Shown here: piece by piece, positions 33,620 to 45,209 of the stretch
Position numbering within the stretch: the stretch's first letter is position 1
How the letters are laid out: every line of letters starts with the position of its first letter
Source of the DNA: Phragmites australis
Lineage: Eukaryota; Streptophyta; Magnoliopsida; Poales; Poaceae
Length of the DNA stretch: 64,000 bases
Assembly (NCBI RefSeq): GCF_958298935.1
Contig: NC_084925.1
Coordinates: 13,885,001-13,949,000, forward strand
Reading direction: 5' to 3'
The notes under the pieces: generated by a model
Told to the model about the DNA's origin: nothing
Databases searched by the model: none
The model's input: the letters and a program-made list of their open reading frames with translations, nothing else
Translations under genes and position numbers: made by a program

Positions 33620-33960
33620 GCACCCTATCGGTCATCGCCATCAGCCGACCTCTTCTAGTACAAGGTGAGTGAAGGGAGAAGTGCTCCCATTACCGTACCG
33701 ACGATGATTCATCGATTGTCAAATTTCAAACATGATCTGCGGAGTACAGAGTACACACCAGGGACAAGGGGTTCCAAATTTCCAGTTGATTAATCTCATG
33801 TTGCCAAGGTCATATCCTAATCGAAACACTCGTGCTACTGTCTTTGTCTCCAACTGCTTAAGCTCATGCTGTCAAGGTCATATCCTAATCGAATAGTCTT
33901 TGCCATGGCCACTTTTTTTAACTAACATTATTATTTCACAGACTAGCTGCGTATGTCCAT
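33620..33960 (+). repeat. segment duplicated at 39260-39720
   Basis: Shared words in order: CATCGCCATCAG, ACAAGGT, GTTCCAAATTTCCA, CTCATGTTGCCAAGGTCATATC, TAATC-AATAGT, TTAAG and CTAACATTATT/CCAACATTATT. Within it, CATGTTGCCAAGGTCATATC and CATGCTGTCAAGGTCATATC form a further internal repeat about 85 bases apart. Confidence 0.75.
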
Positions 33961-35397
33961 TACGCATGTAATGTCTGGCCAGTGACCACGGCTGCTAGGG
34001 ACCGACGACGCACACACGTCGGCATGACCAAATCGACGAGCAGAGCAGATGATAGGGCATCAGTGGAGCAAACGTTCAGCAAAAAACAAGCGTGTCGAGT
34101 AGGAGTACAACGCGTCTGTCCAACTGCATGCCTACGGCCATCTTCAAGAGCCATTCGTTTCCAAAGCAAACGAGTTACCGTTGCTTTGAGTCCGGAGTTT
34201 CAGGAAGTTCAATCCTGTGACTCCTCGGCTGCTATAGGATTTACGTGGATTTGATCCCGTAGAAAAATAAAATACCATCCGCTAAAATCACTATGAATTT
34301 GCTACTTCACTAATTAAAAAAAGTTGCTTAAATCTTCTTTAAACAAAAGGAGAAAAAAAATAAGTGCAGCACCTATATTATCCTCCCTGGATAGAGAGAA
34401 ACCTTGGGGAGCATCACGAGCTACATCATCTATCATGAGTGCTCGAGGTAGACGTGATCGATCCGACGAGCACATTGACATGACTGCTCCTAACAAAGCA
34501 TGTGATTCTTTTGCCGTATCCGAACAAAGCTTGCATTATTTCCTTGCCAATATTGCCAAGTAGCAAAATCACACGGAAATGCTTCCTAGCAAGAACAATC
34601 TAATTTGACCTGCCTTTTCAGCGAGCCATCCACAGGCAGCGAGCCATCTATATCCTCCGTGCGTCGAATAAAGTTCACCGTGTTCAAGTGTTCAAGCGCC
34701 AAGGATGGATGGCTAAAGACTAGCCAGGGAGATGTGGTAGTGCTAGGCCGGCTTGAACGGTCGGGTGTCGAGCCAGATGGAAGCAAGGCTTTATATCTCT
34801 GCTACTGCTACTGCTTAGCTACTTTTGTCCTGTTTTCTAAGGCTTTCTATGCGGTTGATCGCCACGTCGAGATGCCATCGCCAGGATATCAGAATATATA
34901 TGAATCTTTTGATTGGAAGAGCTTTTTTTGTTTTCTGAATGTTTGTTTATGGATTTTGGCGGTATGCCAATGGAATATTTAAAGTAAGTTTCTCACACTT
35001 TTCTTAATGATATGCTGGCGTATTATTGGGACAACAAAAAGAATCTCTAGCAAGACAAATCACTTGTGTCTAGCACTGTATTACTACAGTCTGTACGCTA
35101 CCATGTCGATCGGAAGGACAGACAAAGAACAACCAACAAGTTCCTTCCTGCGTTCAGACCGCTTGATTGCGCCGAAAGGAAGAACTTGAGTCCCTCTGCG
35201 GAACCAAAGCAATGAACGCTTCTTCATTCCAGTTGGAACAGAATTAGAATGCCAATTCGTCTTTGGTGTCCCTCATGCACGCGACGACAGTTCAGTCGCT
35301 TGTTTTCTTTCGGCCGGACGGTTAAGATGTTGCCGAATCCGTAAAGCCGATCCTGACACAGCTGTTCTATTTCTTCATGTGGATAGAAGAACACAAA
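33961..35397. other. intergenic, no gene recognised
   Basis: Mixed composition with open frames below 130 codons and no recognisable product. The stretch at 34605-34982 is open for 125 codons on the plus strand but shows no family motif. Confidence 0.4.
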
Positions 35398-35682
35398 TGA
35401 TAGCGGAATGAATTACATGATTTTTTGTTGATTGAATATTCATGTTATAACTTACAAATATATAGCACTCAAGCTATCACAAGTTAAACGCAAAAGAGTG
35501 TGAACACGCTATGTATGCATTCATGCATGTATGGGAAGACATAAAAGAGAGAAGTCAAACAGATGCTCGTTGAATGGATAGGAAGAGTGTGAACACACCG
35601 TGCATGTATGAATGCATGCATGGGAAGATGTAAAAGAGCGAAATCAAGGAGATGCTCGTGTGAACGGGCAGGAAGTCTAACA
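35398..35682 (-). repeat. 3' LTR of the deleted copia element
   Basis: 285 bp; contains an internal duplication of GTGTGAACAC, CATGCATG, AAAAGAG and GATGCTCG words about 90 bases apart. Confidence 0.88.
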
Positions 35683-35706
35683 CTCCTCCGCAGTTGAGAC
35701 GGGAGC

Positions 35707-38640
35707 TTACCGAACGTTGAGACTAGAGCGGAAGTCTTGAAAGACCGAAGTGGGTAGCCCTTTGGTAAAGATGTCGGTGTACTGAGAGGACATCGGGACA
35801 TGCATAACACGGACGTCATCGAGGCTAATGTGTTCGCGAACAAAGTACAGGTCAATCTCTACATACTTGGTACGCTGATACTGGACCGGGTTGCTGGAGA
35901 GATAGACCCTGCTAACGTTGTCACAATAAACAACAGTGGCACGCTGAAGTGGACTGTGAAGCTCCATGAGCAATTGGCACAGCCAACAAGCCTCCGCAAC
36001 ACCATTGGCGATAGCGCGATACTCAACCTTAGCGCTGGACTGGGATACTGTATTCTGTTGTTTGGATGACCAAAAGATATGATTGTCTCCGAGGAAGACC
36101 ACATATTCAGAGGTGGACTTCCAAGTGTCAGGGCAACCAGCCCAATCAGCATCGGTGTAGACAGTCAAAACAGTGGTGGAGGTGCGATGAAGAGCAAGAC
36201 CATGATTAAGAGTTCCCTGAAGGTATCTCAGAATGCGTTTCACCAAATTAAGATGAGGCTCACGAGGGTCGTGCATGAATAAGCAGACCTATTGTACAGC
36301 ATAAGCGATATTCGGACGAGTAAATGTCAAATATTGTAGAGCACCTGTCAGACTGTGGTAGTGAGTCGGGTCATCCACGAGAGCACCATCACCGAAGAGC
36401 TTGGCATGTGTGTCGATTGGGGTGCTGTAGGGCTTACATGCTGACATCCCTGCCCGCTCTAAGATATCTAGGATATACTGTTGTTGTGAGAGAAAAAGAG
36501 CATCATCACAATGATTAATTGTAATCCCCAAAAAATGATGAAGCGGTCCGAGGTCCTTCATCGCAAATTCTTACTAAAGAGCCTCAATAGTGTGATGATG
36601 AAGGCTCAGAGATGAAGTTGTCAAGACAATATCGTCAACATATAGGAGTAGGTAGATAGTATCTGAACCACGCCAAAAAATGAATAAGGATGTGTCGAAC
36701 TTGGGCTCCACAAAACCAAGAGACAGAGGTGGGAGGCAAATCGATTATACCATGCTCGAGGTGTGTGCTTGAGTCCATAAAGTGGCTTGTTCAATCGACA
36801 CACATAATCAGACCGAGCAGGGTGAACAAAACCAGAGGGTTGCGCACAATAGACTATCCTAGAAAGGGTCCCATGTAGGAAGGCATTCTTCACGTCGAGC
36901 TGATGAATTGGCCAGGCATGGGAGAGAGCCAATGTGAGAACTGTGCAGACAGTAGTGCGCTTGATGACAGGACTGAAAGTTTCATCAAAGTCAATGCTGA
37001 GACATTGGGTGAAACCAAGAAGAACCCAACAAGCCTTGTAGCGATCGAGAGAACCACCCGACCAAAACTTGTGACGAAGGACCCATTTGCCGTTGACAAT
37101 ATTTACGTCTGGAGGTCGAGGAATGAGATCCCAAGTGTTGTTTGCCTGGAGAGCCTCAAATTCTTTAGTCATAGCAGCATGCCAATTAGGATCTGACAGA
37201 GCACCACGATACATCTTACGAATTGGTGAGAGGGTGGAGGCATGAAGGTTCATGCGATTAACCGGGAAACGAGAGTCGGTCTTGCCGCGAGTGACCATCT
37301 GGTGCTGGTTGGCCACCGGTGGAATGGAGATAGTAACTTCCTTATTGGTTCGACTAGTAGCAACCCAAGTCACGACCTAGTGCCTGATGGGAAACAGGCA
37401 CGACCACCTGAGCAGGTGTGGACACCTATAGTTCATTCGACACAAGCACCAGGGGTGGATCAGTGCCACCAGGTGGGTTGACATCCTGGGGTGTGGCAGC
37501 GATCAGCCCAACCCGAGCTGGGCTGGCGCAAGCGTCCACTAGATGGGCTGGAGGAATGTGAGTTTTGCCAGCTAGGGGGGAACCAGGTGGGCGGCTAGGC
37601 CGTAATCTACTGGCAACAACCTGCGGTTAGAGGCCAGCAGGGGCAGCAGGAGAAAGGCCCGCCTCGCCTGATACCGTAATAGAAGCGCCCCATGGTGTAG
37701 CGCCGATGCTGCTAGCAGCAGTCTGTGATGGGAAACTAGCAGAGGTAGCAACACCTTGGGAGGGACCTCCGAGTGTACCTGCATGGTTAGTATAGAAGGG
37801 AGGCAATATAATGTTGAGCTCGGTCAAGAAATCAAAGTCAGATGATGGTGGGGAAGACACATCGGAGAAGGGAAAAGAGGACTCATCAAACACGATGTGA
37901 CATGAGATGATGATGCGATTGGAAGAAAGGTCAAGACATCTATATTCTTTGTGATCCGAGGGATAGTCGAGAAAAATGTAGAGGGTGGACCGAGGTAATA
38001 GTTTATGGGAAGTAGTGGCGAAGAGGTTCGTGTAACACTTGCACCCGAAGACACGTAAATGAGAGTATGTGGGCTGGACACTATGTAAAGTGAAATAGGG
38101 TGTAGACAAATGGAGTGTCTTTGTGGGGTGGCGATTGATGAGATAGGTGACGGTGTTGAGTGCTTCTACCCAATAGAAGGGAGGTATGCTAGCTTGAAAG
38201 AGAAGGAAGCGAACAATATTGTTGATAGAGTGAATGATGCGCACCGTCTTACCATTTTGTGGGGAGGTGCAGGGGCATGAGAGACATAGTTGGACACCAA
38301 TAGTGAGGAAGAAGGAACGAGCGAAGGAGTTATCGAATTCCCGGCCGTTGCCACATTGGACACTCTTAATGGTGCAGCCAAATTGCGTAGAGACATACAA
38401 GAAAAAATATGACAAAGTAGAGACAGTGCTAGATTTTTTTCGCAAAGGAAACCTCCAAATAAAATGAGAGCAATCGTCAAGAATGACTAAGCAATACTTA
38501 TAACCAGAGATATTGGCAATAGGAGAAGTCCAAAGATCACAATGTATTTAATCAAAATTCCGGATAACTTAGAGTTAGAGCTAGAAAACGGAAGACGCAC
38601 ATGGTAACCAAGTTGACATGCATGACAAAGGGCACGGGCG
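35707..38640 (-). pseudogene. copia pol pseudogene (IN-RT-RNaseH; Ale/Retrofit-like)
   Basis: Minus-strand pieces in order: CHACQLGYHVRLPF (end of the integrase zinc region, near 38615); IN core with VQCGNGREFDN and SPQNGKTVRIIHSINN and the C-terminal HLRVFGCKCYTNL; RT from ALSDPNWHAAMTKEFEAL and NGKWVLRHKF through VKNAFLHGTL; MKDLGPLHHFLGITINH; and RNase H with YTDADWAGCPDTWKSTSEY and VEYRAIANGVAEACWL. The frame breaks near 38450, 37375-37627, 36590 and 36280, and the VDD region near 36620 is shifted. No product is possible. The SPQNGK and HFLGI words resemble the Ale/Retrofit lineage. Confidence 0.85.
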
Positions 38641-38659
38641 GTCGCAGCCTCAGCGTCGA

Positions 38660-38840
38660 GGTGATGTTACTCCTCCAAGCACGCAGCCTCAGTGTGCGTG
38701 GCCTCAGCATGGTGCTCGGCTTCGACATGACGTGCGGCCTCGGCGCACGTAGCTTCAGCGCGCTCAGCCTCGGTCAGAACTATGACAACGAATGGAAGAA
38801 AGACAAGGAAAAGTGCAAGAAATCGTGTAGAGAGAGCAGG
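38660..38840 (-). repeat. EA-rich low-complexity segment in place of gag
   Basis: Repeated GCCTCAGC and GCCTCGGC words on the plus strand give TEAERAEATCAEAARHVEAE and HHAEATHTEAACLEE on the minus strand, immediately upstream of the integrase fragment. It could be a captured host sequence or a slipped repeat. Confidence 0.6.
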
Positions 38841-38961
38841 ACGGAGTGAAAAGTGGACATCTCGTGCAGGAGAGCAGCAAGACGGGGAAGAGGACCGGCG
38901 AACGAATGGTGTCGGTGAATGTTTAAAGGGTTGGAAGCGTAGAAGTGAACATATGATATCA

Positions 38962-39244
38962 TGATAGTGGAATGAATCACACGATCTTTTGTTGATTGAA
39001 TATTTAAGGTTACAATTTACAAATATATATAACACTCAAACTATCACGAGATAAACATAAAATAGTGTGAACACGCCATACATACATTCATGTATGCAAG
39101 GGAATATGTAAAAGAGAAAAGTAAAGAGATGTTTGTGAAAAGGCAGAAAAAATGTGAACATACCGTGCATACATTCATACATGCATAAAAAAATATAAAA
39201 GAGAAGTTAAAAAATACTCGTGTTAATGAACAGTAAATCTAACA
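38962..39244 (-). repeat. 5' LTR of the deleted copia element
   Basis: 283 bp, clearly diverged from the partner LTR (many substitutions), so the insertion is old. Confidence 0.88.
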
Positions 39245-39259
39245 ACAAGCACCGTGCAT

Positions 39260-39720
39260 GTTAGTCATCGCCATCAGTCGGCCTACGCATGCGGCACAAG
39301 GTACTGAAAGGAGCAGTGTTTCCATCCTATACCGGACAGAGTGTGGCTGGACAGAGCAAACAACATGGAGTACAATGTTTTTTCCATAAATATTTAGTTT
39401 TCATTTTCATTTTCTAGTAGAATTACCCCAGCACCGTCCTCCAAGTTACAACAGAGAAGAAGTGAAACAAGAAGGGAAAAAAAGGCAGAGCATTACAACA
39501 CTACTAAAGTAACACGTGGTTCCAAATTTCCAATCGACTAAGCTCATGTTGCCAAGGTCATATCTTAATCAAATAGTGTCGCGGCTCAAGTTGGTTAAGT
39601 TCATGTTGGCAATGTCAAATCTAATCAATTTGTACTGCCGTGACTATTTTCTTGCAAATTTGACTTGGGGATGAGGGAAGCCAACATTATTTCGTAGTCT
39701 GATGAGATGTCTGAATCAAG
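39260..39720 (+). repeat. second copy of 33620-33960, with a SWEET4 3'-flank-like insert
   Basis: Matches 33620-33960 at both ends. Its middle (about 39365-39505) instead resembles 40870-41010, downstream of the SWEET4 gene: AATGTTTTTT, AATT-CCAGCA/CCAAGTTACA, ACAGAAGA-GAAACAAG, AAAAAAGGCAGAGCAT/AAAAAAGCACAGCATC. This suggests a rearranged tandem copy of the SWEET4 flank. Confidence 0.6.
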
Positions 39721-40160
39721 TACCACCGCGTCATGGGTCACTCTCACCATTAGCTAGATTAACTCATCGCTAGCTAGCCAATAGGTTGAATGCAGAACAT
39801 AATAGTTAGAGTATCTCTAATAGATTTTTTAAAACTCACTTCTTATATTTTTATATAGAAAATCTTTCTAATAATATTTTCACCTAATTCTTCGTCTCCA
39901 ATATACTTCTAATACCTTATTCCTATATATCCTCTACTGTATCACCGATGAATGAACCCCACCTGTCATCTCTCTCCTCTTTATGAGCAAACAGAGCAAG
40001 ACGTCTGTACCCCTACGCCGGTCACCTCCACCGCGCTCCGCTCCCTGTCCTTCCTCATGACCCCTTCTGTCTATCGAATCCTTGTCTCATATAACTAATC
40101 CATCCATCATATGATATCTCCAACGAAATCAAAAGATCAATCGATTGAACGGAGAGAAGA
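39721..40160. other. upstream of the calmodulin pseudogene; no gene
   Basis: AT-rich, with AGAGTATCTCTAATAGATTTTT near 39810, similar to the ends of a common grass MITE. No partner end could be fixed. Confidence 0.35.
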
Positions 40161-40560
40161 ATGGATGAGGTGGAGTTGCAGTTGAGTAAGGAGCAGATTG
40201 ACAACTCAGTTCTGGGAGGCCTTCAACCTCTTTGACAAAGATGATGACGGTATTGCCCTTGTATTGTTCTTGTTTATCAACGAATTGAATTGCACGTGCA
40301 TCCACGCAACGCGGCAACCTATTGATACAAGAATTAACCTGCACGGATGATCACGACCAAGGAGCTTGGGACGGTGATGCGTTCGTTGGGGCATAGCCCT
40401 AAGGAGGTGGAGCTGCAAGACATGGTCGAAGAGGTGGACGCCGATGGCAGCGGCACCATCAACTTTCACTAGCTCCTCACCCTTCTCGCTCACAAGATGC
40501 GCGACGCTGGTGCCAACGATAAGCTCCGCGAGGACAGCGAGGACAATGAGGAAAACAAGC
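40161..40560 (+). pseudogene. calmodulin-like pseudogene (first two EF-hands)
   Basis: The ATG at 40161 opens MDEVELQLSKEQI. A frameshift follows, then EAFNLFDKDDDG in another frame. An intron-like gap of about 105 bases (from about 40243) falls at the glycine codon where plant calmodulin genes have their conserved intron. The next exon reads [20 protein letters not shown] then [20 protein letters not shown], a stop, and LLTLLAHKMRDAGANDKLRED. This is the N-terminal calcium-binding lobe of calmodulin. The C-terminal lobe is missing, and there is one frameshift and one in-frame TAG (in place of a proline or glutamate codon). Because the intron is kept, it came from gene duplication rather than from an mRNA copy. 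Confidence 0.82.
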
Positions 40561-41312
40561 GGTGGGAGTATGGGCCCAATAGGGTTGGGAGTGTGAAAGG
40601 GTTCTCTACTTTTAGCTAAGATGTGGGTGTGTTTAGAGGATTGGTAAATATAATTTTTTTTAAAGCTATTGGAGAATGTTTTTGTCAAAATTTTTAAATT
40701 TATCTATAAAAAATAAAATAAGATGTCTCTTGAAGATGAACTTAGTTTGAACTTTTAAGCAAACTTGATCGCTTTTATTTTGGACTAGAGAACTTCATTT
40801 TCTCTGCCTTCGAGGCAGTTCTAATCGACAGGCTTATGCAATATAGAAATTTACTGAGCGCAGACAGGGAAACAACCAATGTTTTTTTCTCCCTTCATAA
40901 CTCTTCCTTTTCTTTTCTGAATTTCCAGGTAGAATTATCCAAGTTACAGCACAGAAGAGAGGAAACAAGGCAAAAGAAAAAAGCACAGCATCACAGTAGC
41001 ACTGAAATGACAGGAAATTTAGCAAGGCTTGCGTAAGAACAAGGCCAACCCTCAAGGCTCCTCCAATAACAGGACTGATGTCGATGATGATTATATATAT
41101 AAAGATCACTGCAGCTATAGATTGTCCTTGTTACTAGCAAAACTTAATAATAAAGCTAGTGACGCAACTGATCGGCTGCTCCATGGATTAGACGACGGCA
41201 TACTGTATCATCATCGATCGTCCGTATCGGAATTAAGGGCACTGGTAACCCCAGCTACGTGCAGCAATGGATCAGCTGGGCGCCTGCTTCATCTCCTTCC
41301 TGTTATTATGGA
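40561..41312 (-). other. probable 3' UTR and downstream flank of SWEET4
   Basis: No coding sequence. A TTTATT (AATAAA on the minus strand) at 40774-40779 is a possible polyadenylation signal about 540 bases from the stop. The part at 40870-41010 recurs at 39365-39505. Confidence 0.4.
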
Positions 41313-44102
41313 TCAGTAGTGGCCGGCGCCGTTGTTGTTGTTGGGCTTGCCGTCGACGACGACCTCAGTCATGGCGACCTGGTCGGCCTTGCGCTTGCGC
41401 GCCTCGATGATCTGCTGCGTGGACTTGTAGTAGATAGCGTACAGGACCAGCTGCGCCACCGCGAACAGCACCCCCAGACCGTTGGGGATCTGCGGAAAAT
41501 ACAAAGAATTATACAGAGTTCAGTTGAGCCCATCTTATCATTTCTGGGAGCATTGTTTTCCAAGAACACAATTTAGTTGCGAGGAGAGAGAGTACAAGTG
41601 GTAGCCTGTTTCAAGGGGCAGTGAACTATCGCCGCTTGCAGGAATAATTACGGATCGTACATCCTGATGGATACGGATATGATGGAGTATTACTCCAAGT
41701 TGGAACGGACAGACTTGTTGCCACGGATAAGATGAGGCAGCACAAGTTGAATGCGTGTTGGGAACATCGACGGACGGATGATTGGATGGATGCGAATGCA
41801 ACGCTATGCAGTGCACGGTTGGTACATCCATTCAACCATCCAGAGATGATTGACTGAATTGAATGGACGTCGGCTGCATCGAGCACGGCGGCACTAGCGT
41901 CGGAGAGCAGTTGGCCTGCCTGGACGGCTGGACCACGCCCTCCGTTCCGCCCGTCCGCGTCTCATCTACCCTCCTCGATGTCCCATCGTTCGGCTTCGCG
42001 ATCTCCTCGATCCCTCCGTGACCGAAAGGCGACAGCGCATGGTTTGACTGATTTGGCCCCGTGCAGGTGGGCCTCTTGAACGGAGAAGCAAAAGAGGCTG
42101 CTGCTAACATTGACATGGTCGGATGAGGTCCAAACAGGAACGTCACGGGGCTCACTTCACTTGTGCCGCAGACATGGTCTGGCCCAGATCCAGCAGAGCG
42201 TGCATGTAGTCCAGGGCTAGGCTGGAACAGAACGCCGGCACCAACTTGCATCCCCTACCCTACCCCAGCTAGACACAACTAGTAGTAATGTGTCTGTTTC
42301 CTTGTCTTCTTTTGCTAGTCACTTAGCCTCTTTCTACTACTAGTAATAATGGTGATGGTGGTGTAGGAAACATGATCAAATGATGATTATGCAGAAAAAA
42401 GTAAGGATTAGCACTTACAGTGATGTAGAGGTCGAAGCGGATGAGGGCGTAGGCGGTCCAGCAGATGCCGTTCACCAGGGACGCCAGCGACAGGAAGAGG
42501 GGCATGTACTCCACGCTCTTCGTCTCGATCACCATTTTCTGATCCATCCAAAAGAAAAACGTACACACAGGCACGCGTAAGATTCATATTACAAATATTA
42601 AAAGGAGCAAATGACGACAACAAGTGAACACAGCATGAGTGCCATCAAGAGAAGAGGAAAAACAGAGCAACAACAAGAAAAAGAAAAAAAATGAAACGAA
42701 AAAGTCGTCTACTGAATACGTGAAAGTAAAAGCGAACAAAAACCTGTTTGAAGGGGAAAAAAAAGGAATAAGAATACTGGACACGTTGTAACGGAACGGA
42801 AAAGGGAAAACACTGCATATGCTGCTCTCGAGGAGATAACTGAAGAAACAACATGCGTGTGCACACGTATTATATTCACAATTTTATACTCCAACAAAGT
42901 TGTGATCAATCAAATGAAAGCTAGAATAATACCCTCTTCATTTCCTATGCTTATTCCCATTTCAACTGCAGTGTAAATGTGTAATCAATCAACAGTTTCC
43001 TTTAAAAAAGGAAAAAAATAAACTCTAGATGCCAACAACCACATAGTATAATACTACAAACAAAAATCAACCGACAATTAAATAACACTTGTCGCATGCA
43101 GCTATACCTATATACTGGTATATCCGTAGTACGTACCATGACGGAGAGCGGCGCCGCGTACATGCCGGTACCGAACAGGACGCAGAGGATGCCGACGATC
43201 ATGGACCTCCGCTCGTGGGTGTGAGCCAGGGTGAGCACGAGCGCGGCGACGCCCGCGACGAAGGCGACCTCGGCGGCGAGGAGGAGGATGACCTTGCGGC
43301 GGGCGGCGCCAGCGGAGTAGAGGAGGAAGAGCGTGACGTAGGTGAGCTCGATGGCCATGCCGGTGCCGTTGATGGTGATGACGAGCATGCTGTGCGGGTG
43401 GACCAGGGGCAGCCCGTACAGCACCCACATCATGCAGTTGAGCAGCGTCGCCACGTACGGTATCGGCGAGTACTGCTCCACCGACCGTTTCTTCCAGATG
43501 CGGCAGAACGTCGGACTGTATTTGCACGTATGCGTACACGTCTTAATTATGAGTACGTATGTATGTATGTATATACGTATGTAAAAACTATATATGAGTA
43601 GTACTTTTACTTTCTAATTATCCATATTATTTCTAGGATAGATCTTTTATATATGTTTCGTATCAAAGTGTATATGGAGTATTTGTTGTTTTAATCAAGC
43701 GAGTAAATGAATTCTCACACTGGCGAGAGGAAGAGCACAAGAGCAGTCCCATTGCCTGCAGCATACACACAACAAGAAGCCAAAAAGTTAATCCAGTTTC
43801 GGACGAAATTATTAAAAACGCATGAGAAAAGATATGATTGCAACTCCAGGAAATCTGAGGAACAGAGCAAGCTTGTATGTGTAAAGCTTTTGGCAGGAAA
43901 AATAGAGATGGAAAGAAATTAAAGGAAATTGCAAGAAAAGAGCCCAGAGCCCCATCTACCATTTCGGCAGCGTGGATATATACTGGTGCTGCATGTGTGT
44001 ATGATTATCATGCATGCATATGTTCGGAGTGCATGTAGGGATCGGCGGCGACGACTCACCGATGACGCCGATGACCGTGCGGATGGTGTCCGCCGAGATC
44101 AT
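41313..44102 (-). CDS. SWEET4: SWEET sugar transporter, SWEET4-like, five coding exons
   Basis: Minus-strand exons 44060-44102, 43719-43755, 43137-43515, 42419-42538 and 41313-41489 join to 756 bases, 251 residues, with GT-AG introns (donors GTGAGT, GTGAGA, GTACGT, GTAAGT). SWEETs are seven-helix plasma-membrane uniporters that move hexoses or sucrose down their gradient; SWEET4 members take up hexose and in maize and rice feed the seed. Two MtN3/saliva repeats lie at about 8-94 and 130-215. The conserved pocket residues are present: W57 and N76 in the first half, W180 and N196 in the second, with SPIPYV and the TIPNGLG motif. The tail is cytosolic and ends NNNNGAGHY. Phases join cleanly and no disruption is seen, so it is probably functional. 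Assignment to SWEET4 rests on my recognition of the protein, not on a search. Confidence 0.93.
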
Positions 44103-44251
44103 GGTGGCTACTTTTGGCCGGCCGGGGAGCTTGCCCTGGGCAACTCTAGAGAGAGGAAGAAAGACGGCGGGCAAGCTCTCTCTACGAAATATGGCCGGGT
44201 GTAACGGCGGGGGAGAGGAGAACGAGATGACGAAGAAACGAATGAGCACAG

Positions 44252-44285
<34 letters not shown>

Positions 44286-44322
44286 CTCTCTCTCTGGGTT
44301 CTTGGTGGGTCACGAGTGAATG
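44103..44322 (-). promoter_or_regulatory. 5' UTR of SWEET4 with a long GA repeat
   Basis: Between the predicted start site (about 44322, 30 bases from the TATA box) and the ATG. It contains a CT microsatellite on the plus strand (about 44254-44283, then 44286-44295), that is, a GA repeat in the transcript, a possible site for GAGA-binding factors of the BBR/BPC type. No ATG is obvious upstream of the start. Confidence 0.55.
44254..44295 (-). repeat. (GA)n microsatellite in the SWEET4 5' UTR
   Basis: About 15 CT units on the plus strand, interrupted once by GG. It is likely to vary in length between accessions. Confidence 0.9.
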
Positions 44323-44350
44323 TGGCCTCAAGAAAACACCCAAGGAGTGC

Positions 44351-44358
44351 TTAAATAG
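44351..44358 (-). promoter_or_regulatory. TATA box of SWEET4
   Basis: Minus strand CTATTTAAG, about 250 bases upstream of the ATG, in the middle of GC-richer DNA. Confidence 0.6.
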
Positions 44359-45209
44359 AGGAGTTGGGCTGCTGGAGCCCCTTGGCCTGGCCTCGCATGG
44401 CCAGATCCCACAGCGCTGGGCCCCACCTCCACCTCTATCTCACCTCCCTCCTTTCGGTCGACTCTCTCTCTCTCATGCCACTCAGCACTGCACACTCTTG
44501 TCTCTTGCTACGCTCTAGCGTGTCCATTTTGGTGTACTCCAACAACCAGGATTAAAATGGAGCCAGCCGGCCGGGTGGGTTGGTCCGGTCCGGTCCGGTC
44601 GATCACCTTTCTCTCTTTCCTTTTCTTTTTCTTTTCCATCTTCCTTTTCTCTTTTAAATCTGGTCCAAGAACCAACCAAGATGGTTACGTTGCAGCGCAG
44701 CGTCGTCACAGCGCGTGCGTACCGCGTCCATCAGAATTGCATTTTTTTTTTTTGGTGACAAACGTCCGAATGGTGGATATGGGCAGAGTCTTGGAGCTAG
44801 GAATCAAATGATTAGATTTGTACTACTATGGTGTAACCGTCTCCGGAAAGTTGTTGGACTGGGGTCATCCACCTTTGGATGGCGAATCCACGATGCAGGT
44901 CGAACGCAAACGGTCGCTAACTGTTACTCCAGACGTGTGGGCGGCGAGTCCTTTACGGAAGCCAATTCTATAAACGTCTGTCTAAACAGATTTTTATAAA
45001 ATTTTATCCATATTATTCCTCTTATAATCTAATAGTTGAACTCAAAAAGAGAGAAAATGAACACATATTATTGTAAGAGAATTTTTTATAAGACCAGGTC
45101 CTATAAAATTTGCTTCTATCTCTTACGGTTCGTGCACCCCGGATATTTGACTCTTTCAGTTATTTTGAGATACCATATTGTGACCATGGTACATTTTAAG
45201 AATTGTATG
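44359..45209. other. upstream of SWEET4; no gene
   Basis: Includes CT-rich stretches (44465-44480), a GGTCCGGTCCGGTCCGGTC tandem near 44582, and a run of T residues near 44741. It is probably distal promoter up to the solo LTR at 45210. Confidence 0.4.

Larger units (their letters stand above)
35398..39244 (-). mobile_element. internally deleted copia retrotransposon
   Basis: Short LTRs of 285 bp (35398-35682) and 283 bp (38962-39244) start TGTTAGA and end CTATCA on the minus strand. Flanks ACAAA (35393-35397) and ACAAG (39245-39249) are a target duplication with one change. Between them lies pol from the integrase zinc region to RNase H, disrupted, but no gag and no protease. In their place is a 0.3-kb stretch with repeated EA codons. 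Confidence 0.88.

Noticed and set aside
43089..43601. 170-codon Glu- and Asp-rich open frame on the plus strand
   Set aside because: Exact antisense of SWEET4 exon 3, whose GC-rich codons leave the other strand open.
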